Shown here piece by piece: positions 9,670 to 16,513 of a stretch of 64,000 nucleotides of DNA; the stretch's first letter is position 1; every line of letters starts with the position of its first letter. The translations under genes and the position numbers were made by a program. The notes under the pieces are model-generated. The model was given only the letters and a program-made list of their open reading frames with translations. It did not search any database and was not told the origin of the DNA. Origin of the DNA: Thalassotalea profundi (GTDB lineage Bacteria > Pseudomonadota > Gammaproteobacteria > Enterobacterales > Alteromonadaceae); the NCBI RefSeq assembly GCF_014653195.1, contig NZ_BNAH01000001.1, positions 205,323 through 269,322 on the forward strand. Reading direction: 5' to 3'.

Positions 9670-10809
9670 ATGAAAAAACCAATTAATGTATTAATGTTAA
9701 GTGCCCTTATAGCAACATCACCAGCTTCAGCTGATATTGCATTTAACGGATTTGCAAGCATAGTTGCAGGTGCAACCACCTCAAGTGACGAACAATTATG
9801 GGGTTTTGGAGATTCTGATTATTTTAAACCAGGCTCTTTATTTGGCCTACAAGTATCAAGCGATTTAAGCGAAGGGTTGTCGGTAACCGCTCAAATTATT
9901 GGCCGTGGTGCAGACGATTGGGATCCTAAGTTTGAATGGGCTTATCTAGGATATCGTGTTAACGATAGCTTGAAAGTGTTAGTAGGTCGTCAACGCGCTC
10001 CATTATATATGTATTCGGATTTTCTTGATGTTTCATACGCATACCCTTGGATTACTCCTCCGCGAGGCGTTTATGATCTTCCATTAGATTCTATTGACGG
10101 GGTTAGTGCTGTTTATGATTTTGAACTTGGAGAGTTTAGTTCTACGTTACATGTAGTTTATGGTGCTAATACGGATGAAATTAATGCTTTTGGTGAAACA
10201 ATAAAACCTGACTTTGACGATATTTTTGGTGCAGCTTTTACGGCAAATAAAGATTGGTTAACACTGCGAGCGGCTTATTTTACGGCTGAAAGTACGCTGC
10301 CTCTTGCTGCAACCCAACCATTGGTTCAGGGATGGCAAATGACGCCTTTTGCTGAAGTGGCTAACAGTATTACGCTTACTAAAAAAGACACAAGTTTTGC
10401 AGAACTGGGATTCCAACTTGATTTTGATAGTTTCTTCATTGTTGGTGAATATACCGAGTTACAAATTAAAGATAGTTTTTATCCGAAAGAAAAATCTTCT
10501 TATATTATGGCGGGCTATCGATTTAGCGATAAAGTCGCTCACATTACCTTTGGACAAGATGAAAGTTCAGTTAATCGAATTACTGGTACTGTGCCTTACG
10601 GTTTAGATCCAACGCTAGATTACTTAAAAGCTCAAACCGATGGCTTAGCAGACTCACAAGCCAATGACACTAACTATGTTACTATTGGGCTTCGTTGGGA
10701 TTTCCATGATTCTGCAGCATTAAAATTCGAATATAGCGATTATCAAGATGATTTAGATTCAAACGCTGATGCTGGTTTATTTAAAGTGGGCCTTGTCACC
10801 GTATTTTAA
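9670..10809 (+). CDS. Outer-membrane porin, gammaproteobacterial type
   Basis: From the ATG at 9670 (379 aa) the protein starts with signal peptide MKKPINVLMLSALIATSPASA, cleaved before DIAFNGFAS. An in-frame ATG at 9637 with a good AGGAAG 11 bases upstream would add 11 residues, so the start is not settled. The mature part alternates short polar and hydrophobic segments as in a beta-barrel, has KVLVGRQRAPLYMYSD typical of trimeric porin-like proteins, and ends in FKVGLVTVF with a C-terminal Phe for BAM recognition. The permeant is unknown. It follows fadR, but I saw no FadR-like box in between. Confidence 0.8.
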   Translation: MKKPINVLMLSALIATSPASADIAFNGFASIVAGATTSSDEQLWGFGDSDYFKPGSLFGLQVSSDLSEGLSVTAQIIGRGADDWDPKFEWAYLGYRVNDSLKVLVGRQRAPLYMYSDFLDVSYAYPWITPPRGVYDLPLDSIDGVSAVYDFELGEFSSTLHVVYGANTDEINAFGETIKPDFDDIFGAAFTANKDWLTLRAAYFTAESTLPLAATQPLVQGWQMTPFAEVANSITLTKKDTSFAELGFQLDFDSFFIVGEYTELQIKDSFYPKEKSSYIMAGYRFSDKVAHITFGQDESSVNRITGTVPYGLDPTLDYLKAQTDGLADSQANDTNYVTIGLRWDFHDSAALKFEYSDYQDDLDSNADAGLFKVGLVTVF

Positions 10810-10857
10810 TGCAGCAATTTGGTTAACTTGTCCAAATTATTTAACAAGTTGATATAT

Positions 10858-10891
10858 AAAAAGGGAGAGTAGATATCTACTCTCCCTTTTT
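10858..10891. terminator. Bidirectional terminator between porin and sodB
   Basis: A perfect 17-bp palindrome centred at 10874/10875 (half AAAAAGGGAGAGTAGAT) has A and T tails, so it serves both convergent genes. Confidence 0.9.
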
Positions 10892-10918
10892 TAATGCACT
10901 ATTTTAGATATTTGCGAA

Positions 10919-11503
10919 TTAGCCTGCAAAGTTTGCACTAGCAAATTCCCAGTTAGCTAAAGCCCAAAATGCTTCCATGTAGCTAGGGCGTAAGTTACGG
11001 TAATCAATGTAGTAAGCATGTTCCCACAAATCAACAGTGATCACAGGCGTAACACCATCGTCAGTTAGTGGCGTTGCTGCATTTGAAGTATTTACAATAG
11101 CTAAGCTACCATCCGCATTTTTTACTAACCATGTCCAGCTAGAGCCAAAGTTGTTAATAGCACTGTCAGTGAATTTTGCTTTAAATTCAGCAAAAGAACC
11201 AAAGCTTGCATTAATTGCATCAGCTAAAGCGCCTGTTGGTTCACCACCGCCATTAGGGCTTAAGCTGTTCCAGTAAAACGTGTGGTTCCATATTTGAGCA
11301 GCATTGTTGAAAACACCACCTGAAGATGTTTTAACGATATCTTCTAATGACTTACCAGCAAATTCAGTGCCTTCAATTAAACCATTAAGTTTAACAACGT
11401 AAGTGTTATGGTGCTTACCGTAATGGTATTCTAGGGTTTCAGCTGAAATGTGTGGCGCTAATGCGTCTTGTGCGTAAGGTAAAGCTGGTAATTCAATAGC
11501 CAT
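10919..11503 (-). CDS. sodB: Superoxide dismutase [Fe]
   Basis: This cytosolic enzyme dismutates superoxide to hydrogen peroxide and oxygen. The 194-aa protein has the metal ligands of Fe/Mn SODs: His in EYHYGKHHNTYV, His in WNHTFYWNSLSP, and Asp and His in VDLWEHAYYIDYRN. The sequence FNNAAQIWNHTFYW and the short length are of the Fe (SodB) type. A clear AGAA-type ribosome site precedes the ATG. It stands near two other redox genes, grxD and a peroxiredoxin, on the opposite strand. Confidence 0.95.
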   Translation of the reverse strand: MAIELPALPYAQDALAPHISAETLEYHYGKHHNTYVVKLNGLIEGTEFAGKSLEDIVKTSSGGVFNNAAQIWNHTFYWNSLSPNGGGEPTGALADAINASFGSFAEFKAKFTDSAINNFGSSWTWLVKNADGSLAIVNTSNAATPLTDDGVTPVITVDLWEHAYYIDYRNLRPSYMEAFWALANWEFASANFAG

Positions 11504-11583
11504 TATATTCTCCAGAAATTGATTAGATATAAATTAGATGTAAATAGTTTTGCCCAAAACAAACTACTACTTTGTTTTTACTT

Positions 11584-11608
11584 AAAACCGAGTAAAATAC
11601 TCGGGTAT
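11584..11608. promoter_or_regulatory. Palindrome resembling an IscR type 1 site
   Basis: The core CCGAGTAAAATACTCGG is a perfect 7-3-7 inverted repeat. The 25-base stretch fits the E. coli IscR type 1 consensus at 21 of 25 positions by hand count; the two core mismatches are symmetric (GAGT/ACTC instead of GACT/AGTC). It lies between divergent sodB and grxD. Another regulator could own it. Confidence 0.35.
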
Positions 11609-11795
11609 TATAAATCTTCGCATAGTTTACCCAAATATATAGGTATTACTAGTGTATTTATCAAGGTTAAAAAGGATTAACTTAGAATTTTTTTTGATTA
11701 TTAGTCACTATTGCATTGAATAATGGAGGAGTAGGACCCATCATCTAATGCAATGTTGATTAAATCCAAAATAGTTGAAATATAGGGGCTAAAGA

Positions 11796-12134
11796 ATGGA
11801 ACAAGATACGATCGAACGTATTAAAGAACAGATTGCTCAAAACAGTATTTTATTATACATGAAAGGCTCACCCAAGCTGCCTAGTTGTGGTTTTTCTTCT
11901 CAAGCGTCTCAAGCATTAATGTCTTGCGGTGAAAAATTTGCTTTTGTTGATATATTACAAAACCCTGATATTCGTGCAGAATTACCTAAATATGCCGAAT
12001 GGCCTACTTTTCCTCAACTTTGGGTTGAAGGTGAATTAGTTGGCGGTTGCGATATTATTATGGAAATGTATCAAAAGGGTGAATTACAAGAATTAATTAA
12101 AGAAGCAGCATCTAAAGCCGCTTCTGAAGAATAA
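11796..12134 (+). CDS. grxD: Monothiol glutaredoxin GrxD (Grx4)
   Basis: This 112-aa CGFS-type glutaredoxin binds and transfers [2Fe-2S] clusters with glutathione and often with BolA partners. The active site is in SPKLPSCGFSSQ near residue 30, and the glutathione-binding segments are WPTFPQLWVEGELVGGCDI. It has the family length and starts MEQDTIERIKEQI. It is divergent from sodB and just upstream of the peroxiredoxin, with no terminator seen between them. Confidence 0.95.
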   Translation: MEQDTIERIKEQIAQNSILLYMKGSPKLPSCGFSSQASQALMSCGEKFAFVDILQNPDIRAELPKYAEWPTFPQLWVEGELVGGCDIIMEMYQKGELQELIKEAASKAASEE

Positions 12135-12219
12135 TTTTAAGCTTTCTTGAAATTTATTAGGTCGTCTCTATATTAAAGAGATGTTATTCGGTTACACAGT
12201 TAAATTATTGGAGAATAAA

Positions 12220-12825
12220 ATGAGTGTATTAGTTGGTCGTCAAGCACCAGATTTTACTGCAGCAGCAGTATTAGCTAGCGGTGAAATTGTAGATAGTTTT
12301 ACGTTATCAGAAGCAATTAAAGGTAAAAAAGCGGTAGTCTTTTTCTACCCATTAGATTTTACTTTTGTTTGTCCATCAGAGTTATTAGCTTTTGATCACC
12401 GTATTGAAGAATTCAAAAACCGTGGTGTAGAAGTTATCGGTGTATCAATTGATTCACAGTTTTCTCACAACGCATGGCGAAATACACCAGTAAACGAAGG
12501 TGGTATTGGCCCAGTACAATACACATTAGTTGCTGACGTTAAGCATGAAATTTGTCAAGCATACGATGTTGAGCATCCAGATGCTGGCGTTGCTTTCCGT
12601 GGTTCATTTTTAATTGATGAAGAAGGTAACGTACGTCACCAAGTAGTTAATGATTTACCATTAGGTCGTAACGTTGATGAAATGTTACGTATGGTTGATG
12701 CATTACAATTTCATCAAGAACATGGCGAAGTTTGTCCTGCAGGTTGGAACAAAGGTGACAAAGGCATGACTGCTTCACCAGAAGGTGTTGCTTCTTACCT
12801 TACAGACAATGCTGATCAATTATAA
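12220..12825 (+). CDS. Typical 2-Cys peroxiredoxin (AhpC/Prx1 class)
   Basis: This enzyme reduces hydrogen and organic peroxides using thiols. The peroxidatic Cys is in FYPLDFTFVCPSEL (near residue 50) and the resolving Cys in HGEVCPAGWNKG (near residue 168), so it is a typical 2-Cys enzyme. I chose the ATG at 12220 (201 aa), which has GGAG 7 bases upstream and starts MSVLVGRQAPDF, rather than an upstream in-frame ATG at 12181 with no ribosome site. It follows grxD and ends in a terminator. Confidence 0.93.
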   Translation: MSVLVGRQAPDFTAAAVLASGEIVDSFTLSEAIKGKKAVVFFYPLDFTFVCPSELLAFDHRIEEFKNRGVEVIGVSIDSQFSHNAWRNTPVNEGGIGPVQYTLVADVKHEICQAYDVEHPDAGVAFRGSFLIDEEGNVRHQVVNDLPLGRNVDEMLRMVDALQFHQEHGEVCPAGWNKGDKGMTASPEGVASYLTDNADQL

Positions 12826-12848
12826 GTTAAATTGATTTGACGTAGAAA

Positions 12849-12874
12849 TAAAAGCCGCATTAGCGGCTTTTTTT
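12849..12874 (+). terminator. Terminator after the peroxiredoxin gene
   Basis: AAAGCCGC / GCGGCTTT with a short loop is followed by a T run. Confidence 0.9.
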
Positions 12875-12901
12875 ATATTAACTAACAAAGGTTTAAGTTC
12901 T

Positions 12902-13189
12902 GTGGATGAGCAATCAGATAAAATTAAGCGTAGTTCATATTTAATTAAAGCGTTTATGGTGCTTGTTATTGTGATGCAAGTTATCCAGTTTTATCAAACT
13001 GATATTTTAGATTTTGGAGCACTTGCTGGCGCTATCGGTGTATTGGCTTTGTTACGAGGGATATTGTTATCTCCTCAATTACTTGCTAAACCATTGAAGT
13101 ATTGGTTTGCAAGTAACCTTAAATTTGAAAAGGCTAGTTATTCATATTTTATATTGGCATTTATCTTAATTGTAATCAGCTTTTTCTAA
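12902..13189 (+). CDS. Small three-helix membrane protein, unknown
   Basis: This 95-aa protein has three hydrophobic segments (about residues 14-31, 38-58 and 80-95) and a charged N-terminus. It starts at GTG; no in-frame ATG lies nearby and the ribosome site is weak. I do not recognise the family. It lies between the peroxiredoxin terminator and a second terminator at 13240, so it is its own transcription unit. Confidence 0.65.
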   Translation: MDEQSDKIKRSSYLIKAFMVLVIVMQVIQFYQTDILDFGALAGAIGVLALLRGILLSPQLLAKPLKYWFASNLKFEKASYSYFILAFILIVISFF

Positions 13190-13239
13190 CAATCATTTTA
13201 ATTGTTAACTCCTATACTTATTGGGTTAAGATGCTAAAG

Positions 13240-13269
13240 AGTCATAAACAGCTATGCTTATGACTTTTT
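13240..13269 (+). terminator. Terminator after the small membrane protein gene
   Basis: AGTCATAA / TTATGACT stem with a 10-base loop, followed by five T. Confidence 0.75.
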
Positions 13270-13295
13270 GTCTATTTAGCTTAAATAACTTTTAT

Positions 13296-15359
13296 TTAAT
13301 TTAGTGCTTTAAAGCGAATAGCAACACCGCCACTTGTAGCCAACTTTATGCTGAGTTTATCATTGGTTGTGACCCTTTTATTTTCTATGATCATCTCGTA
13401 AGGATTATTAATCCATTCAGCTTTATCACCATCACGATAAATTTGAGCTTGGTAATTAGTGTGAGGATCTAAAAAATCAAGACTAAACGTTAATTCACGT
13501 GCATTCTCATCGGTTAATGCACCTAAAAACCAGTCTTTACCATCACGCTCTTGTCTAGCAAAAGCGACATAATCGCCTATTTCTCCGGCAATAGCTTTAG
13601 ATTGTTGCCAGTCGGTGGGTACATCTTTAATAAATTGAAAAGCGGGTAAGTTTGCTTGATAATTTTTTGGTAAATCAGCTGCCATTTGAATAGGGCTATA
13701 TAGCACAACATATAATGCTAATTGTTTAGCAAGTGTGGTTTGAGGACGATTGGTTTTAGCACCTAAGCCATTAAACCCTAAATCAAATATACCTGGCGTA
13801 AAGTCCATTGGTCCAGATAACATACGTGTATACGGTAATATGGTAGTATGCTCTGGTGGATTAGGTGGCGTTCCCCAAGCATTAAATTCTTGACCTCTAG
13901 CACCTTCGCGTGAGATCCAGTTAGGGTAAGTTCGTCTTAATCCTGTGTCTTTAATAGGCTCATGCGTGTTTATACTAATTTTACGTTTAGCAGCTTCTGT
14001 TACACTTAATAAATATTGACCAACCATATATTGGCTATCGTGCCATTCTTTACGAATTATGCCATTTTCATCAATGCGTTTAATATCGCCACCATCGGCA
14101 ACATAACCTGTTTTAACTTGGTGAACGCCATGTTTTTCATATAAGTCGTAGGCATCTTCCATTTGATTTTGATAGTTAGTAACATTACCAGAGGTTTCAT
14201 GATGTCCGATTAAACGTACCCCTTTTTTTAAACCATATTGACTGATGGCGGCAATATTAAAATCATCATAAGGTTGGGTAAAATTAAAGACATCACCATT
14301 ATGAAACCAGTCACCATCCCAACCAATATTCCACCCTTCAACTAATACGCCTGAAAAACCATGTTCAGCGGCAAAGTCCATATAGCGCTTGGTTTCACTT
14401 GTTGTTGCACCATGAGTTGGCCCACTTCCCCAAGTATTTGCTTTTATGTGCATTCCCCACCAAATACCTACGTACTTTCCGGGTTCTACCCATGAAACAT
14501 CGCCGAGTTTATTCGGGTCATTTAAATTTAAAATCAAATCAGAATTAAGCAACCCAACGGCATCGTGACTAATTTGAATGGTGCGCCATGGGCTTTTAAA
14601 ATTAGTGTGGGTTTTAACTAAAATGCCATCAGACCATGGTGTTAAATCTGCTTTTAATTTACCGGGACGTTGCTGATTAATGGTCATTGCGGCATAGTCA
14701 ACTAGCGCCGCTTCATGAATAGATACATGAGTATCATTATCTAATTTAAAAGTAAAAGGCGTATGTGCGCGGTCTATAGATTCAATATCTGATGTATTAT
14801 AGATATATTCATAACGATTCCAGCCCCTAGCTGGTATCCACCAAGCGGTCGCTTTATTTGGTTTTTCAATAGTAAACTCGGTGAACTCGTCAATAATTTC
14901 AACTTTGTTTAAACCTTTTTGCTTGGCAACTTCGTACCTAAAGCCAACGCCATCATCAAATGCTCTAAAACGTACTGTAAAGTTATTAGCGTTTTCTCTT
15001 GTATGTTTAAAGTTAACTAGTAATTCATTATGATGATCTGTAACAATTTTACGCTCACCCCAAGGTTGTTCCCATTGGCTATTCGTTGTATTTTTTTCAA
15101 TGGTACTAATTTTAAAACCATCGCCAAAACCTGGTGCATTTTTAAAAGCCATACCTAATTTAGAAGACGCTATAACGGTTTTATTTTTAAAGTTAATGGC
15201 ATAGTTAGGTGAGCCTTCATCTGAAATGGTGACGGTGATTTTGCCATTAGGCGAGCTGAGCTTTACTGATTCAGCGTTAGCTGTCGTACTTATATTTATA
15301 ATGAGTAGTGTGCAAAATAATAATTGGTGAAAAACACCTTGCTTAAAAGAAGTCTTCAT
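13296..15359 (-). CDS. Secreted alpha-glucosidase, GH97 (SusB-like)
   Basis: GH97 enzymes such as Bacteroides SusB release glucose from alpha-glucan oligosaccharides in the periplasm. From ATG 15359 (687 aa) the protein has a signal peptide ending near TTANA. The N-terminal beta-sandwich starts ESVKLSSPNGKITVTISD. The catalytic barrel holds GFSGVLVEGWNIGWDGDW, INTHEPIKDTGLRRTYPNW and SREGARGQEFNAWG, which carry the acidic residues of inverting GH97 members. A C-terminal beta-domain follows. An operator of the TGMATACGTATKCA type lies 67 bases upstream. It probably trims maltooligosaccharides made by the neighbouring pullulanases. Confidence 0.92.
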   Translation of the reverse strand: MKTSFKQGVFHQLLFCTLLIINISTTANAESVKLSSPNGKITVTISDEGSPNYAINFKNKTVIASSKLGMAFKNAPGFGDGFKISTIEKNTTNSQWEQPWGERKIVTDHHNELLVNFKHTRENANNFTVRFRAFDDGVGFRYEVAKQKGLNKVEIIDEFTEFTIEKPNKATAWWIPARGWNRYEYIYNTSDIESIDRAHTPFTFKLDNDTHVSIHEAALVDYAAMTINQQRPGKLKADLTPWSDGILVKTHTNFKSPWRTIQISHDAVGLLNSDLILNLNDPNKLGDVSWVEPGKYVGIWWGMHIKANTWGSGPTHGATTSETKRYMDFAAEHGFSGVLVEGWNIGWDGDWFHNGDVFNFTQPYDDFNIAAISQYGLKKGVRLIGHHETSGNVTNYQNQMEDAYDLYEKHGVHQVKTGYVADGGDIKRIDENGIIRKEWHDSQYMVGQYLLSVTEAAKRKISINTHEPIKDTGLRRTYPNWISREGARGQEFNAWGTPPNPPEHTTILPYTRMLSGPMDFTPGIFDLGFNGLGAKTNRPQTTLAKQLALYVVLYSPIQMAADLPKNYQANLPAFQFIKDVPTDWQQSKAIAGEIGDYVAFARQERDGKDWFLGALTDENARELTFSLDFLDPHTNYQAQIYRDGDKAEWINNPYEMIIENKRVTTNDKLSIKLATSGGVAIRFKALN

Positions 15360-15425
15360 GTTCAATTCGCTTTTATAATGATTGATGATTAAGCATAAAG
15401 CACTTGCAGTAAAAGGGGAGTAGAT

Positions 15426-15439
15426 TGCATACGTATTCA
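15426..15439. promoter_or_regulatory. LacI-type operator, GH97 gene
   Basis: TGCATACGTATTCA fits the palindrome repeated nine times in this window. It lies 67 bases before the GH97 start. Confidence 0.85.
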
Positions 15440-15481
15440 GAGTAAGCAGATAAACTTTTTACGATAGAGCAGCTAATACGA

Positions 15482-16369
15482 TCACATTAACGTTAAAGAA
15501 ATAATAATAGGGGTTACATTAGCCGCTATTACATTCATCACCATATATTTGGGTTTTGTGCCTATACGTTCTCGGTGAGCTATTAAGCCTTTAAAAGCGA
15601 ACAAGGTTAATGATGCGGGAATTAACGCGGTTAAAAATAGCATCGGGAGCTGGTAAACAAGGTATAAACTAATAATAGTGAGTAAGGTAAGTATTGAGGT
15701 GAATAAATAGATAATGTTAGCAAGGTTAACGCCATACTTTATTACAATGTGGTTTCGTCCGGCGGCTTTATCTGCGTCAATATCAGGGTATTGATTCATT
15801 AATAATAAATTGTTAATTAATAAAAAAGGGATCAGACTTAAGTGCCAAACTAAAATACTTAAAGTGCCAGTGATCACATAATAACTGCCAAGTACAATAA
15901 GTACGCCAAAGCCTAAACCAGGGGAAATTAAGCAAATAGAAGGCAGTTTGTTTAACCATTTAGTGTACAGGCTAATAACGGCTAACCCAATAACACCAAT
16001 AATCACTATTTTATTGCCAATAACGTAACTAAAATAGCACCCAATGATAAACATAATAACGGCGCTGACAATTGATATGTGTAGCACAGTACTGGCTAAT
16101 TCCGGTGATTTACCAAGCAAACCACTGCCACCATTAAAAGGCGTTTTTGAAGTGTTTAGATCTAAACCACTTTGATGATCTTGATATTCATTTAAGGTAT
16201 TCACTGAAACAGCGGCCAATAACGCCCCTATAATTGCCAGTATAAAATGAAAACTATTAAATGGTGCTTCTTGATAACTGGCAATGCTGGCACTAAAACC
16301 TACACAAATAGGTGCAAGTAATAAAAAAGGCGGGCGTACTGAAGGTAAAGCGGCTAAAAACGTTTTCAT
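15482..16369 (-). CDS. UbiA-family prenyltransferase (MenA-like)
   Basis: This 295-aa membrane protein has about eight or nine hydrophobic segments. The two Asp-rich motifs of UbiA-type aromatic prenyltransferases are visible: NTLNEYQDHQSGLD (near residue 59) and NQYPDIDADKAAGR (near residue 190), the latter with the DxxxD used for Mg2+ and the prenyl diphosphate. The pattern is closer to MenA-type dihydroxynaphthoate prenyltransferases than to UbiA itself. It sits between two alpha-glucan genes on the same strand and may be read through from the pullulanase upstream, but no other quinone gene is near, so the acceptor is unknown. Confidence 0.75.
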   Translation of the reverse strand: MKTFLAALPSVRPPFLLLAPICVGFSASIASYQEAPFNSFHFILAIIGALLAAVSVNTLNEYQDHQSGLDLNTSKTPFNGGSGLLGKSPELASTVLHISIVSAVIMFIIGCYFSYVIGNKIVIIGVIGLAVISLYTKWLNKLPSICLISPGLGFGVLIVLGSYYVITGTLSILVWHLSLIPFLLINNLLLMNQYPDIDADKAAGRNHIVIKYGVNLANIIYLFTSILTLLTIISLYLVYQLPMLFLTALIPASLTLFAFKGLIAHRERIGTKPKYMVMNVIAANVTPIIISLTLM

Positions 16370-16435
16370 TAAATGTATATAAAGACTGTAGTTTCTACTT
16401 TTATAACGTTAATTATTATGCTTTACAAGCAGTTA

Positions 16436-16463
16436 AGCAGTAATTTATGTATAAATTACTGCT
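16436..16463. repeat. Perfect 13-bp inverted repeat
   Basis: AGCAGTAATTTAT / ATAAATTACTGCT with a 2-base loop lies between the pullulanase stop and the UbiA-family start. There is no T run on either side, so it may be a weak terminator or an mRNA-end stabiliser between the two genes. Confidence 0.6.
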
Positions 16464-16513
16464 GTTAAACTAAATGTTATATTTAAGCCTAAACTAGGGC
16501 TTGGTATTTATTT

